From positions 1 to 6,035 of the forward strand of contig JAOPUS010000234.1 of NCBI GenBank assembly GCA_025963345.1: a stretch of 6,035 nt of DNA, read 5' to 3'. Positions 1 through 5,481 of the stretch are shown here, in pieces (position 1 is the stretch's first letter; each line of letters starts with the position of its first letter). The notes beneath the pieces were generated by a model. That model saw only the letters and a program-made list of their open reading frames with translations. It did not search any database and was not told the DNA's origin. Origin of the DNA: Blastococcus sp. GTDB taxonomy: Bacteria; Actinomycetota; Actinomycetes; Mycobacteriales; Geodermatophilaceae. Position numbers and translations under genes: made by a program.

Positions 1-451
1 AGAGGACGGCGTCGAGCTGTCCCTGGCCGACGATGACGTGCATCTCGCGGCCGATGCCGGAGTCGCTGAGCAGCTCCTGGACGTCGAGCAGCCGGACCTT
101 GTCGCCGTTGATCTCGTACTCGCTCTCACCGGAGCGGTACATGCGGCGGGTGATCGACACCTCGGTGTAGGCGATCGGCAGGGCGCCGTCGGCGTTATCG
201 ATCGTGAGCGTCACCTCGGCCCGGCCGAGGGCGGGGCGGCCGGCGGTGCCGGCGAAGATGACGTCCTCCATCTTGCCGCCGCGCAGACTCTTGGCGCCCT
301 GCTCGCCGAGAACCCAGGCGATGGCGTCGACGACGTTGGACTTGCCGGACCCGTTGGGCCCGACGACGGCCGTGATCCCAGGCTCCAGCCGCAGCGTGGT
401 GGCGGACGCGAAAGACTTGAAGCCCTTGAGCGTCAGGCTGGACAGGTGCAC
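1..451 (-). CDS. smc: Smc chromosome segregation ATPase, N-terminal 150 residues (runs off left edge)
   Basis: Smc is the ABC-type ATPase core of the bacterial condensin, which with ScpA and ScpB compacts and separates chromosomes. Only the N-terminal half of the head domain is here. The protein opens with HLSSLTLKGFKSFAS, has a Walker A motif GPNGSGKS at residues 31-38, then VVDAIAWVLGEQGAKSLRG and, near the window edge, the head signature LLSDSGIGREMHVIVGQGQ containing the Q-loop region. The Walker B and signature motifs, coiled coil and hinge lie outside the window. The start is GTG at 451. An in-frame TAG lies only 15 nt upstream, so no longer N-terminus is possible, and the family N-terminus begins exactly here. 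The ribosome binding site is weak (AGGG, 10 nt upstream). Family identity is certain from the conserved head; the reading frame is intact to the edge. Confidence 0.97.
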   Translation of the reverse strand, partial: MHLSSLTLKGFKSFASATTLRLEPGITAVVGPNGSGKSNVVDAIAWVLGEQGAKSLRGGKMEDVIFAGTAGRPALGRAEVTLTIDNADGALPIAYTEVSITRRMYRSGESEYEINGDKVRLLDVQELLSDSGIGREMHVIVGQGQLDAVL

Positions 452-460
452 AGAACAGGC

Positions 461-466
461 ACCCTA
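461..466 (-). promoter_or_regulatory. Possible -10 box close to the smc start
   Basis: On the minus strand TAGGGT fits the actinobacterial TAnnnT -10 pattern and ends 9 nt before the smc GTG, so transcription from it would give a very short or absent 5' leader. Leaderless GTG genes are common in Actinobacteria. No recognisable -35 box is present 16-18 nt upstream. The 75-nt gap between the small upstream gene and smc otherwise shows nothing clear. This is a weak pattern match only. Confidence 0.2.
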
Positions 467-526
467 GTAGAAGGGCCCCGTCCCTCCCACCATTCGCAGG
501 CTCATGGCGAGCCTCTGGACAGGGCC

Positions 527-718
527 TTAGGCCAGTGCGGGCTCGACGCTGTCGCCGGCCAGGGAGAACAGTTCGTGGGCGATGACGGCGTCGCGCTGGG
601 CGCGCAGGTCCTCGAGCTCCCGCTCCAGCCGGCGCACCCTGGCCCGCAGGACGGCGTTCTCCTCCGCTACTCGGAGCTCCGCGGGGGCGACGACGTGACC
701 GAACAGGGCCTTGGCCAT
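527..718 (-). CDS. Small leucine-zipper protein of unknown function, upstream of smc
   Basis: I do not recognise this 63-residue protein. It begins MAKALFGHVVAP and then forms one coiled coil from about residue 14 to 50. A regular heptad can be read with V17, L24, L31, L38 and V45 at one core position and N21, V28, L35 and R42 at the other. A buried Asn in the a-like position is typical of parallel dimeric zippers. There is no signal peptide, membrane segment or cysteine. I chose the ATG at 718 because GGAAAGG lies 11 nt upstream; the same frame stays open to a TTG at 829, but that extension looks like non-coding, proline- and glycine-rich sequence. The gene sits between acyP and smc, 149 nt after acyP and 75 nt before smc. 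That it is translated is likely but not proven, and any role in Smc biology is only guilt by association. Confidence 0.62.
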   Translation of the reverse strand: MAKALFGHVVAPAELRVAEENAVLRARVRRLERELEDLRAQRDAVIAHELFSLAGDSVEPALA

Positions 719-751
719 GACTGCAACGGCCTTTCCGACGAGGGGAGTGGG

Positions 752-765
752 CCCGGCGCCCCGGG
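752..765 (-). other. Short GC-only hairpin in the acyP to small-ORF gap
   Basis: CCCGG and CCGGG flank a 4-nt loop, giving a 5-bp all-GC stem about 35 nt before the small ORF start. No T-run follows in the direction of transcription, so it is not a canonical intrinsic terminator. It could be a chance product of high GC content, or a leader structure. Confidence 0.2.
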
Positions 766-795
766 AACCGGTCGGCGCGAGCTGTGGTATCCCCA

Positions 796-823
796 GGGTG
801 ACAGGCCGGGACACGCAGGTCAA
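796..823 (-). promoter_or_regulatory. Weak candidate promoter for the small ORF and smc
   Basis: The 149-nt gap after acyP contains TTGACC (818-823), a good match to a housekeeping -35 box. About 16 nt further on lies only a poor -10 (TCACCC). The location, at the only sizeable break between acyP and the smc pair, is where a promoter would be expected. The poor -10 keeps confidence low. Confidence 0.25.
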
Positions 824-867
824 CGCCAAGAATGCCTACTCCCTGTGTCGGGGGAATGTCGCGTTCG

Positions 868-1137
868 TCACGCTGTGGTGAACCCCGTGCTCCCCTGTAC
901 CGGCTCGAAGTGATGGTCGACCCGCTGGACGCTGCCCGGCGCGCGCGGTCCGTCGAGGGCGTCGAGCACGGACTCGACGGCCTCGGCCGGTCCCTCGACG
1001 ACCACCTCCACCCGCCCGTCCGACAGGTTGCGGGCCGAACCCGCCAGACCGGCCGACGACGCGAGCTCACGGACGAACCAGCGGTAGCCGACGCCCTGGA
1101 CGTGACCGGAGACGACGGCGACCGCGCGAGCCGTCAC
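868..1137 (-). CDS. acyP: Acylphosphatase
   Basis: This small cytoplasmic enzyme hydrolyses the carboxyl-phosphate bond of acyl phosphates such as acetyl phosphate or 1,3-bisphosphoglycerate. With the GTG start at 1137 it is 89 residues, the usual family length. Both family signatures are present: GHVQGVGYRWF at residues 11-21, with the phosphate-binding Arg19, and ARNLSDGRVEV at 35-45, with the catalytic Asn37. An upstream start at 1167 in the same frame exists, but it would add ten residues buried in mutM. The GTG at 1137 shares a GTGA overlap with the mutM stop and is preceded by AGGCGG at suitable spacing, which argues for translational coupling. Its physiological substrate is not known from sequence. 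An acyP gene near mutM and smc is a recurring actinobacterial arrangement (compare Rv2922A next to fpg and smc in Mycobacterium tuberculosis). Confidence 0.94.
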   Translation of the reverse strand: MTARAVAVVSGHVQGVGYRWFVRELASSAGLAGSARNLSDGRVEVVVEGPAEAVESVLDALDGPRAPGSVQRVDHHFEPVQGSTGFTTA

Positions 1138-2009
1138 GACCGCCTGGCCCGCGGGCGCGGCTGGCACTGCGGGCAGCTGTAGCTCGAGCGGTTCATGAAC
1201 GACTCACGCCGGATGGGGGTCCCGCAGCGGGGGCACGGCCGGTCGGCCTGGCCGTAGACGGCGAGGAAGCGGGAGAAGTAGCCGCTCTGCCCGTTGACGT
1301 CGACGTAGAGCGAGTCGAAGGAGGTGCCGCCCTGCGCCAGCGCCTCCCCCAGCACGTCCCGGACGCCGTCCAGGAGGTCGGCCACTTGGCCGCTGGTGAG
1401 CTTGTCGGTGGGCCGGGCGCCGTGCAGGCGGGCGCGCCAAAGCGCCTCGTCGGCGTAGATGTTGCCGACCCCGCCGATCAGCGTCTGGTCCAACAGCGCC
1501 CGCTTGACCTCGGTGTGCCGACGGCGGAGGGCGGCGGTGAAGCCCGCCTCGTCGAAGGAGTCGTCGAGCGGGTCGATCGCGATGTGCGCGAGCCGGGCGG
1601 GGATCTCATCCCCCACCGACTCCTCCACGGCGAGGCCGCCGAAGGTCCGCTGATCGACGAACCGCAGTTCCCGGCCGCCGTCGGTGAAGGTGAAGCGGGC
1701 CCGCAGGTGGGTCTCGTCCGGGGCAGAGGGCTTCTCCACCAGCAGCTGGCCGCTCATCCCGAGATGGGCGACCATCGAGCCGCCGGAGGCGGAGCCGTCG
1801 GCCTCGGCCATCGGCAGCCACAGGTACTTGCCGCGCCGGCGGGCGTCGGTGAAGGTGCGGCCGGTCAGGGCGGCCACGAAGTGGTCGGCGCCCTCGAGGT
1901 GCCGGCGGACGGCGCGTGGGTGGTGGACCTCGACGGTGGCGACCGTCCGGCCGGCGACCCACTGCTCCAGGCCCCGGCGGACGACCTCGACCTCAGGAAG
2001 TTCCGGCAT
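1134..2009 (-). CDS. mutM: Formamidopyrimidine-DNA glycosylase (8-oxoguanine repair)
   Basis: This base-excision repair enzyme removes 8-oxoguanine and formamidopyrimidines and cuts the DNA by beta,delta-elimination. The 291-residue protein has every key element: N-terminal PELPEVE with the catalytic Pro2 and Glu3 after Met removal, the conserved Lys61 in GKYLW, HLGMSGQL with the strand-inserting Met, and the helix-two-turn-helix around LLDQTLIGGVGNIYADEALW. A C-terminal zinc finger has cysteines 259, 262, 279 and 282, and Arg274 lies in the position of the essential finger arginine. Because Pro2, Lys61 and the zinc finger are all kept, this is an active Fpg rather than one of the Nei-like relatives. 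The ATG lies 3 nt after the rnc stop. The end overlaps acyP by 4 nt. Confidence 0.97.
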   Translation of the reverse strand: MPELPEVEVVRRGLEQWVAGRTVATVEVHHPRAVRRHLEGADHFVAALTGRTFTDARRRGKYLWLPMAEADGSASGGSMVAHLGMSGQLLVEKPSAPDETHLRARFTFTDGGRELRFVDQRTFGGLAVEESVGDEIPARLAHIAIDPLDDSFDEAGFTAALRRRHTEVKRALLDQTLIGGVGNIYADEALWRARLHGARPTDKLTSGQVADLLDGVRDVLGEALAQGGTSFDSLYVDVNGQSGYFSRFLAVYGQADRPCPRCGTPIRRESFMNRSSYSCPQCQPRPRARRS

Positions 2010-2012
2010 GGC

Positions 2013-2723
2013 TCAGCTCTCGGGGACGGCGTCCGTCAGCGCGCGCCAGGCGGTCTCCGCGGCCTCCTGCTCGGCGGCCTTCTTGGTCCTTCCCGACCCG
2101 CGGCCGTAGACGGTGCCGGCGAGGACGACCGCCGCGGTGAAGGTCTTCGCGTGGTCGGGGCCCTCGTCCTCGACCAGGTAGCCGGGTGCGCCCAGGCCGC
2201 GGGCGGCCCCGAGCTCCTGGAGGCTGGTCTTCCAGTCCAGGCCGGCGCCGCGCGTGGCGGCCTCGACCAGCAGCGGGTCGAACAACCGGTGCACCAGCTC
2301 GGAGGCGGCGTCCAGGCCGCACCCCAGGTGCACCGCACCGATCAGCGCCTCGAGCGCGTCGGCCAGGATCGAGTCCTTCTCACGGCCTCCGGTGGTCTCC
2401 TCGCCGCGGCCGAGCAGCAGGTACGGCCCGATGCCGCCGTCGCCGAGACGACGGGCCACCCCGGCCAGCGAGGTCATGTTGACCACCGAGGCACGCAGCT
2501 TGGCCAGCTGGCCCTCGGGGAGGGCCGGCTGGCTGCGGTAGAGCTCGTCGGTGACGACCAGCCCGAGCACCGAGTCGCCGAGGAACTCCAGGCGCTCGTT
2601 GGTCGGCAGGCCGCCGTTCTCGTACGCGAAGGACCGGTGGGTCAGCGCCAGCCCGAGCAGGCCGTCCGGCAGTGCAACGCCGAGGGCGTCGTTCAGCCAG
2701 GTGGCGGCCCGCTCGGCGTGCAC
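2013..2723 (-). CDS. rnc: Ribonuclease III
   Basis: This endonuclease cleaves double-stranded RNA, including the 30S rRNA precursor and structured mRNAs. The catalytic domain has LTHRSFAYENG at residues 27-37 and the signature NERLEFLGDS at 42-51, with Glu46 and Asp50. The second acidic pair is Asp122 and Glu125 in SILADALEALIG. A double-stranded RNA-binding domain follows at about 164-230 (DWKTSLQELGAARG ... GSGRTKKAAEQEAA). I chose the GTG at 2723 (236 residues): AGGTGG lies just upstream, and seven residues precede the first helix, much as in Escherichia coli RNase III. A GTG at 2792 would give 259 residues and sit only 17 nt after rpmF, but it has no clear ribosome binding site and adds a low-complexity Ala/Thr/Arg/Ser stretch. 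The frame is open further still, into rpmF. The enzyme identity is secure; the start is not. Confidence 0.96.
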   Translation of the reverse strand: MHAERAATWLNDALGVALPDGLLGLALTHRSFAYENGGLPTNERLEFLGDSVLGLVVTDELYRSQPALPEGQLAKLRASVVNMTSLAGVARRLGDGGIGPYLLLGRGEETTGGREKDSILADALEALIGAVHLGCGLDAASELVHRLFDPLLVEAATRGAGLDWKTSLQELGAARGLGAPGYLVEDEGPDHAKTFTAAVVLAGTVYGRGSGRTKKAAEQEAAETAWRALTDAVPES

Positions 2724-2809
2724 CTCACCACCTGGGGTCCAGCCGTCAGCAGCGCTCCGTGAAGAGCGCGTGCCGGCGGCCGTCGTCCCCACGATCGAAG
2801 GTCCGGCGG

Positions 2810-2989
2810 TCAGACGGAGAGGACCTGACGGCCGGCGTACTGGCCGCAGTTCGCGCACGCCTGGTGCGGGGGCTTCGGCTGACCACAGGCGCGGTTGGGG
2901 CACGGCGACAGGGTCGGCGCGGTGGCCTTCCACATCGAGCGGCGGGAACGGGTGTTGGAGCGGGAAGTCTTCCGCTTCGGGACAGCCAC
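2810..2989 (-). CDS. rpmF: Ribosomal protein bL32, zinc-binding (C+) form
   Basis: This is a structural protein of the large ribosomal subunit. The 59-residue product begins MAVPKRKTSRSNTRSRRS, the hallmark L32 N-terminus, and has four cysteines at 30, 35, 45 and 48 that form a zinc ribbon. That makes it the C+ type, as opposed to the zinc-free paralogues that some Actinobacteria induce through Zur during zinc starvation. The GTG start lies 2 nt after the stop of the DUF177 gene, whose final codons carry a strong GGAG at 9-nt spacing. Pairing of a DUF177 gene with rpmF is very widely conserved and points to a shared role in large-subunit assembly. The gene is basic and short; its frame is confirmed by the intact C-terminal GGCCAGTACGCC (GQYA) to TGA. 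Confidence 0.97.
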   Translation of the reverse strand: MAVPKRKTSRSNTRSRRSMWKATAPTLSPCPNRACGQPKPPHQACANCGQYAGRQVLSV

Positions 2990-2991
2990 GG

Positions 2992-3633
2992 TCAGTTCTC
3001 CTCAGTGGTGGGGCTCTCGCCGGGGGCGCCCGGCGAGGATGTCGTTGGGGTGCCGAACTTCTCGGCCAGCCCCGCCCAGCGGGCGTCCACGACCTCGTGG
3101 TGGTGGTCGGCCGGTAGGTCGTCCAGACGCTGGCCGCAGTCGACGCAGAGCCCGGCGCAGTCCTCGGAGCAGACCGGCGCCAGGGGCAGGTTCAGGACGA
3201 CGGTGTCACGTACCAGAGGCGCGAGGTCGAGGTAGTCGCCGTCGATGCGTCGGACCTCGTCCTCCTCGCTGGTGGCCTCGGTGGTGCTGCCCTCGTAGGC
3301 ATACAGCTCCTGCACGTCGAGGTGCAACGTGTCCTCGATGGGCTCGAGGCAGCGGGCACAGGACCCGGTCACGGGGACGTCGAGCTCGCCGGTGACCAGC
3401 ACGCCCTCCATCACCGACTCCAGTCGCAGGCGCAGGTGCACGTCGGCACCCGCAGGGACGCCGATGAGCTCCACCCGCCACTCGGCCGGCGCCGGAAGCG
3501 TGCGGTCGATCTCCTGCATGGAGCCGGCGCGACGGCCGAGTTCCCGGAGGTCGAACCGCCAGGGGTTGGCTCTGGGACGCCGGACGTCCTGGGACGTGGC
3601 GCCTGGGCGGTTCGAGGCAGCAGCAGCAGGCAT
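2992..3633 (-). CDS. yceD: DUF177 (YceD-like) large ribosomal RNA accumulation protein
   Basis: The DUF177/YceD family is linked to accumulation and processing of 23S rRNA and is typically encoded just before rpmF, as here. In the 213-residue product the family core is clear: PWRFDLRELGRRAGSM, then ESVMEGVLVTGELDVPV, a CxxC pair at 92 and 95 (CARCLEP), and a C-terminal cysteine cluster at 155, 159, 163 and 166 (CSEDCAGLCVDCG). The last looks like a zinc site, although zinc binding is inferred. An acidic, flexible stretch lies between the two. The tail after AEKFGTP is low complexity. I favour the ATG at 3633; the frame stays open to a TTG at 3684 with no ribosome binding site, and an inner ATG at 3519 would lose conserved residues. 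The Shine-Dalgarno before 3633 is weak. The family is clear; its molecular activity is not well defined in Actinobacteria. Confidence 0.9.
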   Translation of the reverse strand: MPAAAASNRPGATSQDVRRPRANPWRFDLRELGRRAGSMQEIDRTLPAPAEWRVELIGVPAGADVHLRLRLESVMEGVLVTGELDVPVTGSCARCLEPIEDTLHLDVQELYAYEGSTTEATSEEDEVRRIDGDYLDLAPLVRDTVVLNLPLAPVCSEDCAGLCVDCGQRLDDLPADHHHEVVDARWAGLAEKFGTPTTSSPGAPGESPTTEEN

Positions 3634-3721
3634 GTCAGTACTCGCGGTCGGCAGTGGGGTGGAGGGCCGGCCGGAGCACCCCAATGAAGAGCGGGGCCAC
3701 CGGCGGTCGGACCAGGGGTCG

Positions 3722-3727
3722 AGACTA
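3722..3727 (-). promoter_or_regulatory. Candidate -10 box for the yceD-rpmF-rnc-mutM-acyP block
   Basis: TAGTCT on the minus strand fits the TAnnnT -10 pattern and would place a transcript start about 80 nt before the yceD ATG. The gap of about 130 nt after sepIVA is the only break between the two gene blocks. No good TTGACA-like -35 lies 17 nt upstream; that interval is occupied by the stem-loop at 3728-3743. Confidence 0.3.
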
Positions 3728-3743
3728 CCCGATCCCGATCGGG
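3728..3743 (-). other. Stem-loop / palindrome between sepIVA and yceD
   Basis: CCCGAT and ATCGGG are perfect inverted repeats around a 4-nt loop. The inner ten bases, CCCGATCGGG, also form a perfect dyad. It starts 22 nt after the sepIVA stop and directly abuts the candidate -10 box. It lacks a T-run, so it is a poor intrinsic terminator. It may be an operator, a transcript-end structure or chance. Confidence 0.35.
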
Positions 3744-3765
3744 GGCCGGTCGGCAGCGAGGAGGG

Positions 3766-4422
3766 TCAGGGCTCGCGCAGTGTCGTGCGGGCCTTCTCGA
3801 CGGAATGGAGCATCCGCTCCAGCGTCGTCCCGAAGTCCGCGAGCCGGCTGTCGACGTACTGGTCGACCTCCGCGCGCATCCGGGCGACGTCCGTAGCGGT
3901 CTGGGCGCCGAGCTCGTCAGCGCGGGAGACGGCGCCGCGGTAGACCTCGGTCTCGGTGATCAGCCGCTCGTGCTCGGCCAGCGCCTCGGCGATCAGCGCC
4001 TCGCGGTGGGCGCGGCCCTCCACGATCAGCCGTTCGGCCTCGGCCTCGGCGTCGGCGAGCAGTTCCTCGGCCTCGGCCTGGGCGCCGGCGAGCAGCTCGT
4101 CGCGCTGACGGCGGGCCGTGCCCAGGAGCTCCTCGCGCTGGCGCCGCGCCGAGGACAGCAGCTGCTCGCTCTCCGCGCGGGTCCGGCCGGTGAGCCGCTC
4201 GGCCTCCGCCTGGGCCTGCTGAAGGATCTCCGTGCGCTGCTCGACGATCGCGCCGGCGGCCTGGACGTCCTCGGGCAGGGACTCGCGCAGGTCGTCGAGC
4301 AGGTCGAGAAGGTGGTCGCGCGGGACCATGCAGGAGCCCGACATCGGGACACTTCGGGCGTTCTCGATGACCGTCGTCAGCTCGTCGACGGTCTCGTAGA
4401 GGCGGTAGACCACCTCTGTCAT
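3766..4422 (-). CDS. sepIVA: SepIVA-type DivIVA-domain septation protein
   Basis: This 218-residue protein resembles mycobacterial SepIVA (Rv2927c family), a DivIVA-like coiled-coil protein required for septation. The N-terminus carries the family pattern VYRLYETVDELTTVIENA, VPMSGSCMVPRDHLLDLLDDL and a short ESLPEDVQAA stretch (residues 5-57). From residue 75 to 162 it is one long, highly charged coiled coil with an 11-residue repeat (see the repeat entry). A short helical tail follows (TDVARMRAEVDQYVDSRLADFGTT, written here only as the segment after residue 174). It has no membrane segment. The ATG overlaps the coaD stop as ATGA, and GGGAG lies 5 nt upstream. In Mycobacterium tuberculosis the relatives of sepIVA, DUF177, rnc and fpg form the same order, which supports the call. 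SepIVA is inferred from similarity I recognise; a generic DivIVA-family protein is the alternative. Confidence 0.87.
   Translation of the reverse strand: MTEVVYRLYETVDELTTVIENARSVPMSGSCMVPRDHLLDLLDDLRESLPEDVQAAGAIVEQRTEILQQAQAEAERLTGRTRAESEQLLSSARRQREELLGTARRQRDELLAGAQAEAEELLADAEAEAERLIVEGRAHREALIAEALAEHERLITETEVYRGAVSRADELGAQTATDVARMRAEVDQYVDSRLADFGTTLERMLHSVEKARTTLREP
3937..4200 (-). repeat. Eight tandem 33-bp units encoding 11-residue (hendecad) coiled-coil repeats
   Basis: Within sepIVA, eight consecutive 11-residue units begin at residues 75, 86, 97, 108, 119, 130, 141 and 152. Each starts with Glu or Asp, has Leu at the third position (77, 88, 99, 110, 121, 132, 143, 154) and usually Leu or Ile at the fourth. 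Ala is common at the seventh. Units such as EELLGTARRQR and DELLAGAQAEA show how close the copies are. The DNA of neighbouring units is also similar, which suggests past duplication of 33-bp blocks, although selection on the helix could produce the same look. Confidence 0.88.
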
Positions 4423-4916
4423 GACGACTCCCGGGCCTGCTGCTCGGCACGGTGGGCCAGCAGCCGCTCGTACACCGCCTTGGGAACGAGCCGGGAGACG
4501 TCGCCGCCGAACATGGCGATCTGCTTGACCAGGCTGGAGGAGAGGTGGCCGACCTGCGGCGCGGTCGGGACGAAAAGGGTCTCCACGGCGGCGAGCTCGC
4601 GGTTCATCTGCGCCATCTGGAGCTCGTACTCGAAGTCGCTCACGGCGCGTAGGCCCTTGACGATCACCGGGATGTCGTTGGCCTTGCAGTAGTCGACCAG
4701 GAGGCCCTGGAAGCTGGCGACGACGACGTTGGGCAGCTCGGCGACGGCCTCGCGCAGGAGTTCCATCCGCTCGTCCACGGAGAACAGCCCGGCCTTGCCG
4801 GGATTGACCAGCACGGCGACGACGAGCTCGTCGTAGAGGCCGGCGGCCCGGGTGATGACGTCGACGTGACCGTTGGTGACCGGGTCGAAGGATCCAGGGC
4901 AGACGGCACGCCTCAC
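4419..4916 (-). CDS. coaD: Phosphopantetheine adenylyltransferase (CoA biosynthesis)
   Basis: CoaD transfers AMP from ATP to 4'-phosphopantetheine to make dephospho-CoA, the fourth of five steps from pantothenate to coenzyme A. The 165-residue product is of normal length for this hexameric cytoplasmic enzyme. It shows the nucleotidyltransferase motif CPGSFDPVTNGH at 6-17 with His17, Lys41 in NPGKAGLF, KGLRAVSDFEYE at 87-98 with Arg90, and the C-terminal LSSSLVKQIA of the ATP-binding site. The GTG at 4916 overlaps the rsmD stop (GTGA). A longer reading frame to 5048 exists, but it would run far into rsmD and lacks conservation. The downstream end overlaps the sepIVA start by 4 nt. The rsmD-coaD pair is a common bacterial arrangement. 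Confidence 0.97.
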   Translation of the reverse strand: MRRAVCPGSFDPVTNGHVDVITRAAGLYDELVVAVLVNPGKAGLFSVDERMELLREAVAELPNVVVASFQGLLVDYCKANDIPVIVKGLRAVSDFEYELQMAQMNRELAAVETLFVPTAPQVGHLSSSLVKQIAMFGGDVSRLVPKAVYERLLAHRAEQQARESS

Positions 4917-5467
4917 GAGGAGCGACCGTACCGGAGCTGAGCCTCTCCGTACCGCCGGTCGCGCAGACCGACGAGCGGTGTCGGCCACTCCCACGGCTTC
5001 TCGCGGCTCGGGCGCTCCACCACCACGACCGCGTCGGGAGCCAGCCACCCGCCGTCCACCAGTGCCTGGAGCACCTCCCGGACCTCGTCGACGGGGGTTG
5101 CGTAGGGCGGGTCCGCGAGCACCAGATCGAAGCGGGCCGGCGGCGCGCCGCCGACGACGGTGGGGACCGAACCGGCGATGACGCGCCCACCCGGCAGGCC
5201 GACGGCGGCCAGGTTCTCCCTCAGCACGGGGAGCACCCCGGGCGAGGACTCGACGAAGACCACGGCCTCCGCCCCGCGGGAGAGGGCCTCCAGCCCGAGG
5301 GCGCCGGAACCGGCGTAGAGGTCGAGCACGGTGGCGCCCCGGACGTCGAGCAGCGACTTCAGGGAGTTGAAGAGGGCCTCCCGGGCACGGTCGCCCGTGG
5401 GGCGGACCCCGGTGCGCGGGACCTTGAGCCGCCGACCGCCGGCGACGCCGGAGATGAGACGCGTCAT
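4913..5467 (-). CDS. rsmD: 16S rRNA (guanine(966)-N2)-methyltransferase RsmD
   Basis: RsmD uses S-adenosylmethionine to methylate N2 of G966 in 16S rRNA of the small subunit. The 184-residue product starts MTRLISGVAGGRRLKVP, then RPTGDRAREALFNSL (22-36), typical of the family. The S-adenosylmethionine site VLDLYAGSGALGLEALSRGA spans 47-66, and the catalytic motif DPPY is at 119-122. The ATG at 5467 is chosen because the family N-terminus begins exactly here; the frame is open upstream into recG but without similarity. It lies 10 nt after the recG stop, and the nearest strong GGAG is 19 nt away, serving a tiny intervening ORF better than rsmD itself. The gene end overlaps coaD by 4 nt, so both are likely made from one transcript. 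Confidence 0.96.
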   Translation of the reverse strand: MTRLISGVAGGRRLKVPRTGVRPTGDRAREALFNSLKSLLDVRGATVLDLYAGSGALGLEALSRGAEAVVFVESSPGVLPVLRENLAAVGLPGGRVIAGSVPTVVGGAPPARFDLVLADPPYATPVDEVREVLQALVDGGWLAPDAVVVVERPSREKPWEWPTPLVGLRDRRYGEAQLRYGRSS

Positions 5468-5481
5468 GCGGGGCAGCTCAT
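5464..5481 (-). other. Five-codon ORF bridging recG and rsmD
   Basis: On the minus strand GGAGAAGGC precedes ATGAGCTGCCCCGCATGA. This reads Met-Ser-Cys-Pro-Ala-stop. Its ATG overlaps the recG stop as ATGA and its own stop overlaps the rsmD start as ATGA. The spacing of GGAG to this ATG (5 nt) is near ideal, whereas the rsmD ATG is 19 nt away. It may act as a re-initiation stepping stone that couples recG and rsmD translation. No protein function is proposed. Confidence 0.35.

Noticed and set aside
470..490. GGGCCC-containing GC cluster as a terminator after the small ORF
   Set aside because: The stem is only about four base pairs, and there is no T-run in the direction of transcription.
38..913. 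291-codon plus-strand open frame
   Set aside because: It is antisense to smc and the small zipper ORF and spans the gap between genes; it has no motif and the composition of a GC-driven shadow.
195..1070. 291-codon minus-strand frame across smc, the zipper ORF and acyP
   Set aside because: It reads all three genes out of frame, and its product is Arg/Pro/Gly-rich without any recognisable domain.
1386..2762. 458-codon plus-strand open frame
   Set aside because: It lies antisense to mutM and rnc, both of which have all their catalytic motifs. Its translation is Gly/Ala/Val/Gln-rich with no domain, as expected from third-position GC bias.
3937..4200. CRISPR array or DNA-level satellite
   Set aside because: The 33-bp units are contiguous without spacers, differ from each other, and are fully explained by a coding 11-residue helix repeat.
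3805..4692. 295-codon plus-strand frame rich in Leu and Gly
   Set aside because: It is antisense to sepIVA and coaD. Its repetitive look simply mirrors the 33-bp repeat of sepIVA on the other strand.
3766..5190. A single 474-codon minus-strand frame that could suggest a fusion protein ending in SepIVA
   Set aside because: The part before 4422 is rsmD and coaD read in the wrong frame and is Arg/Pro-rich noise. The true SepIVA start is the ATG overlapping the coaD stop.
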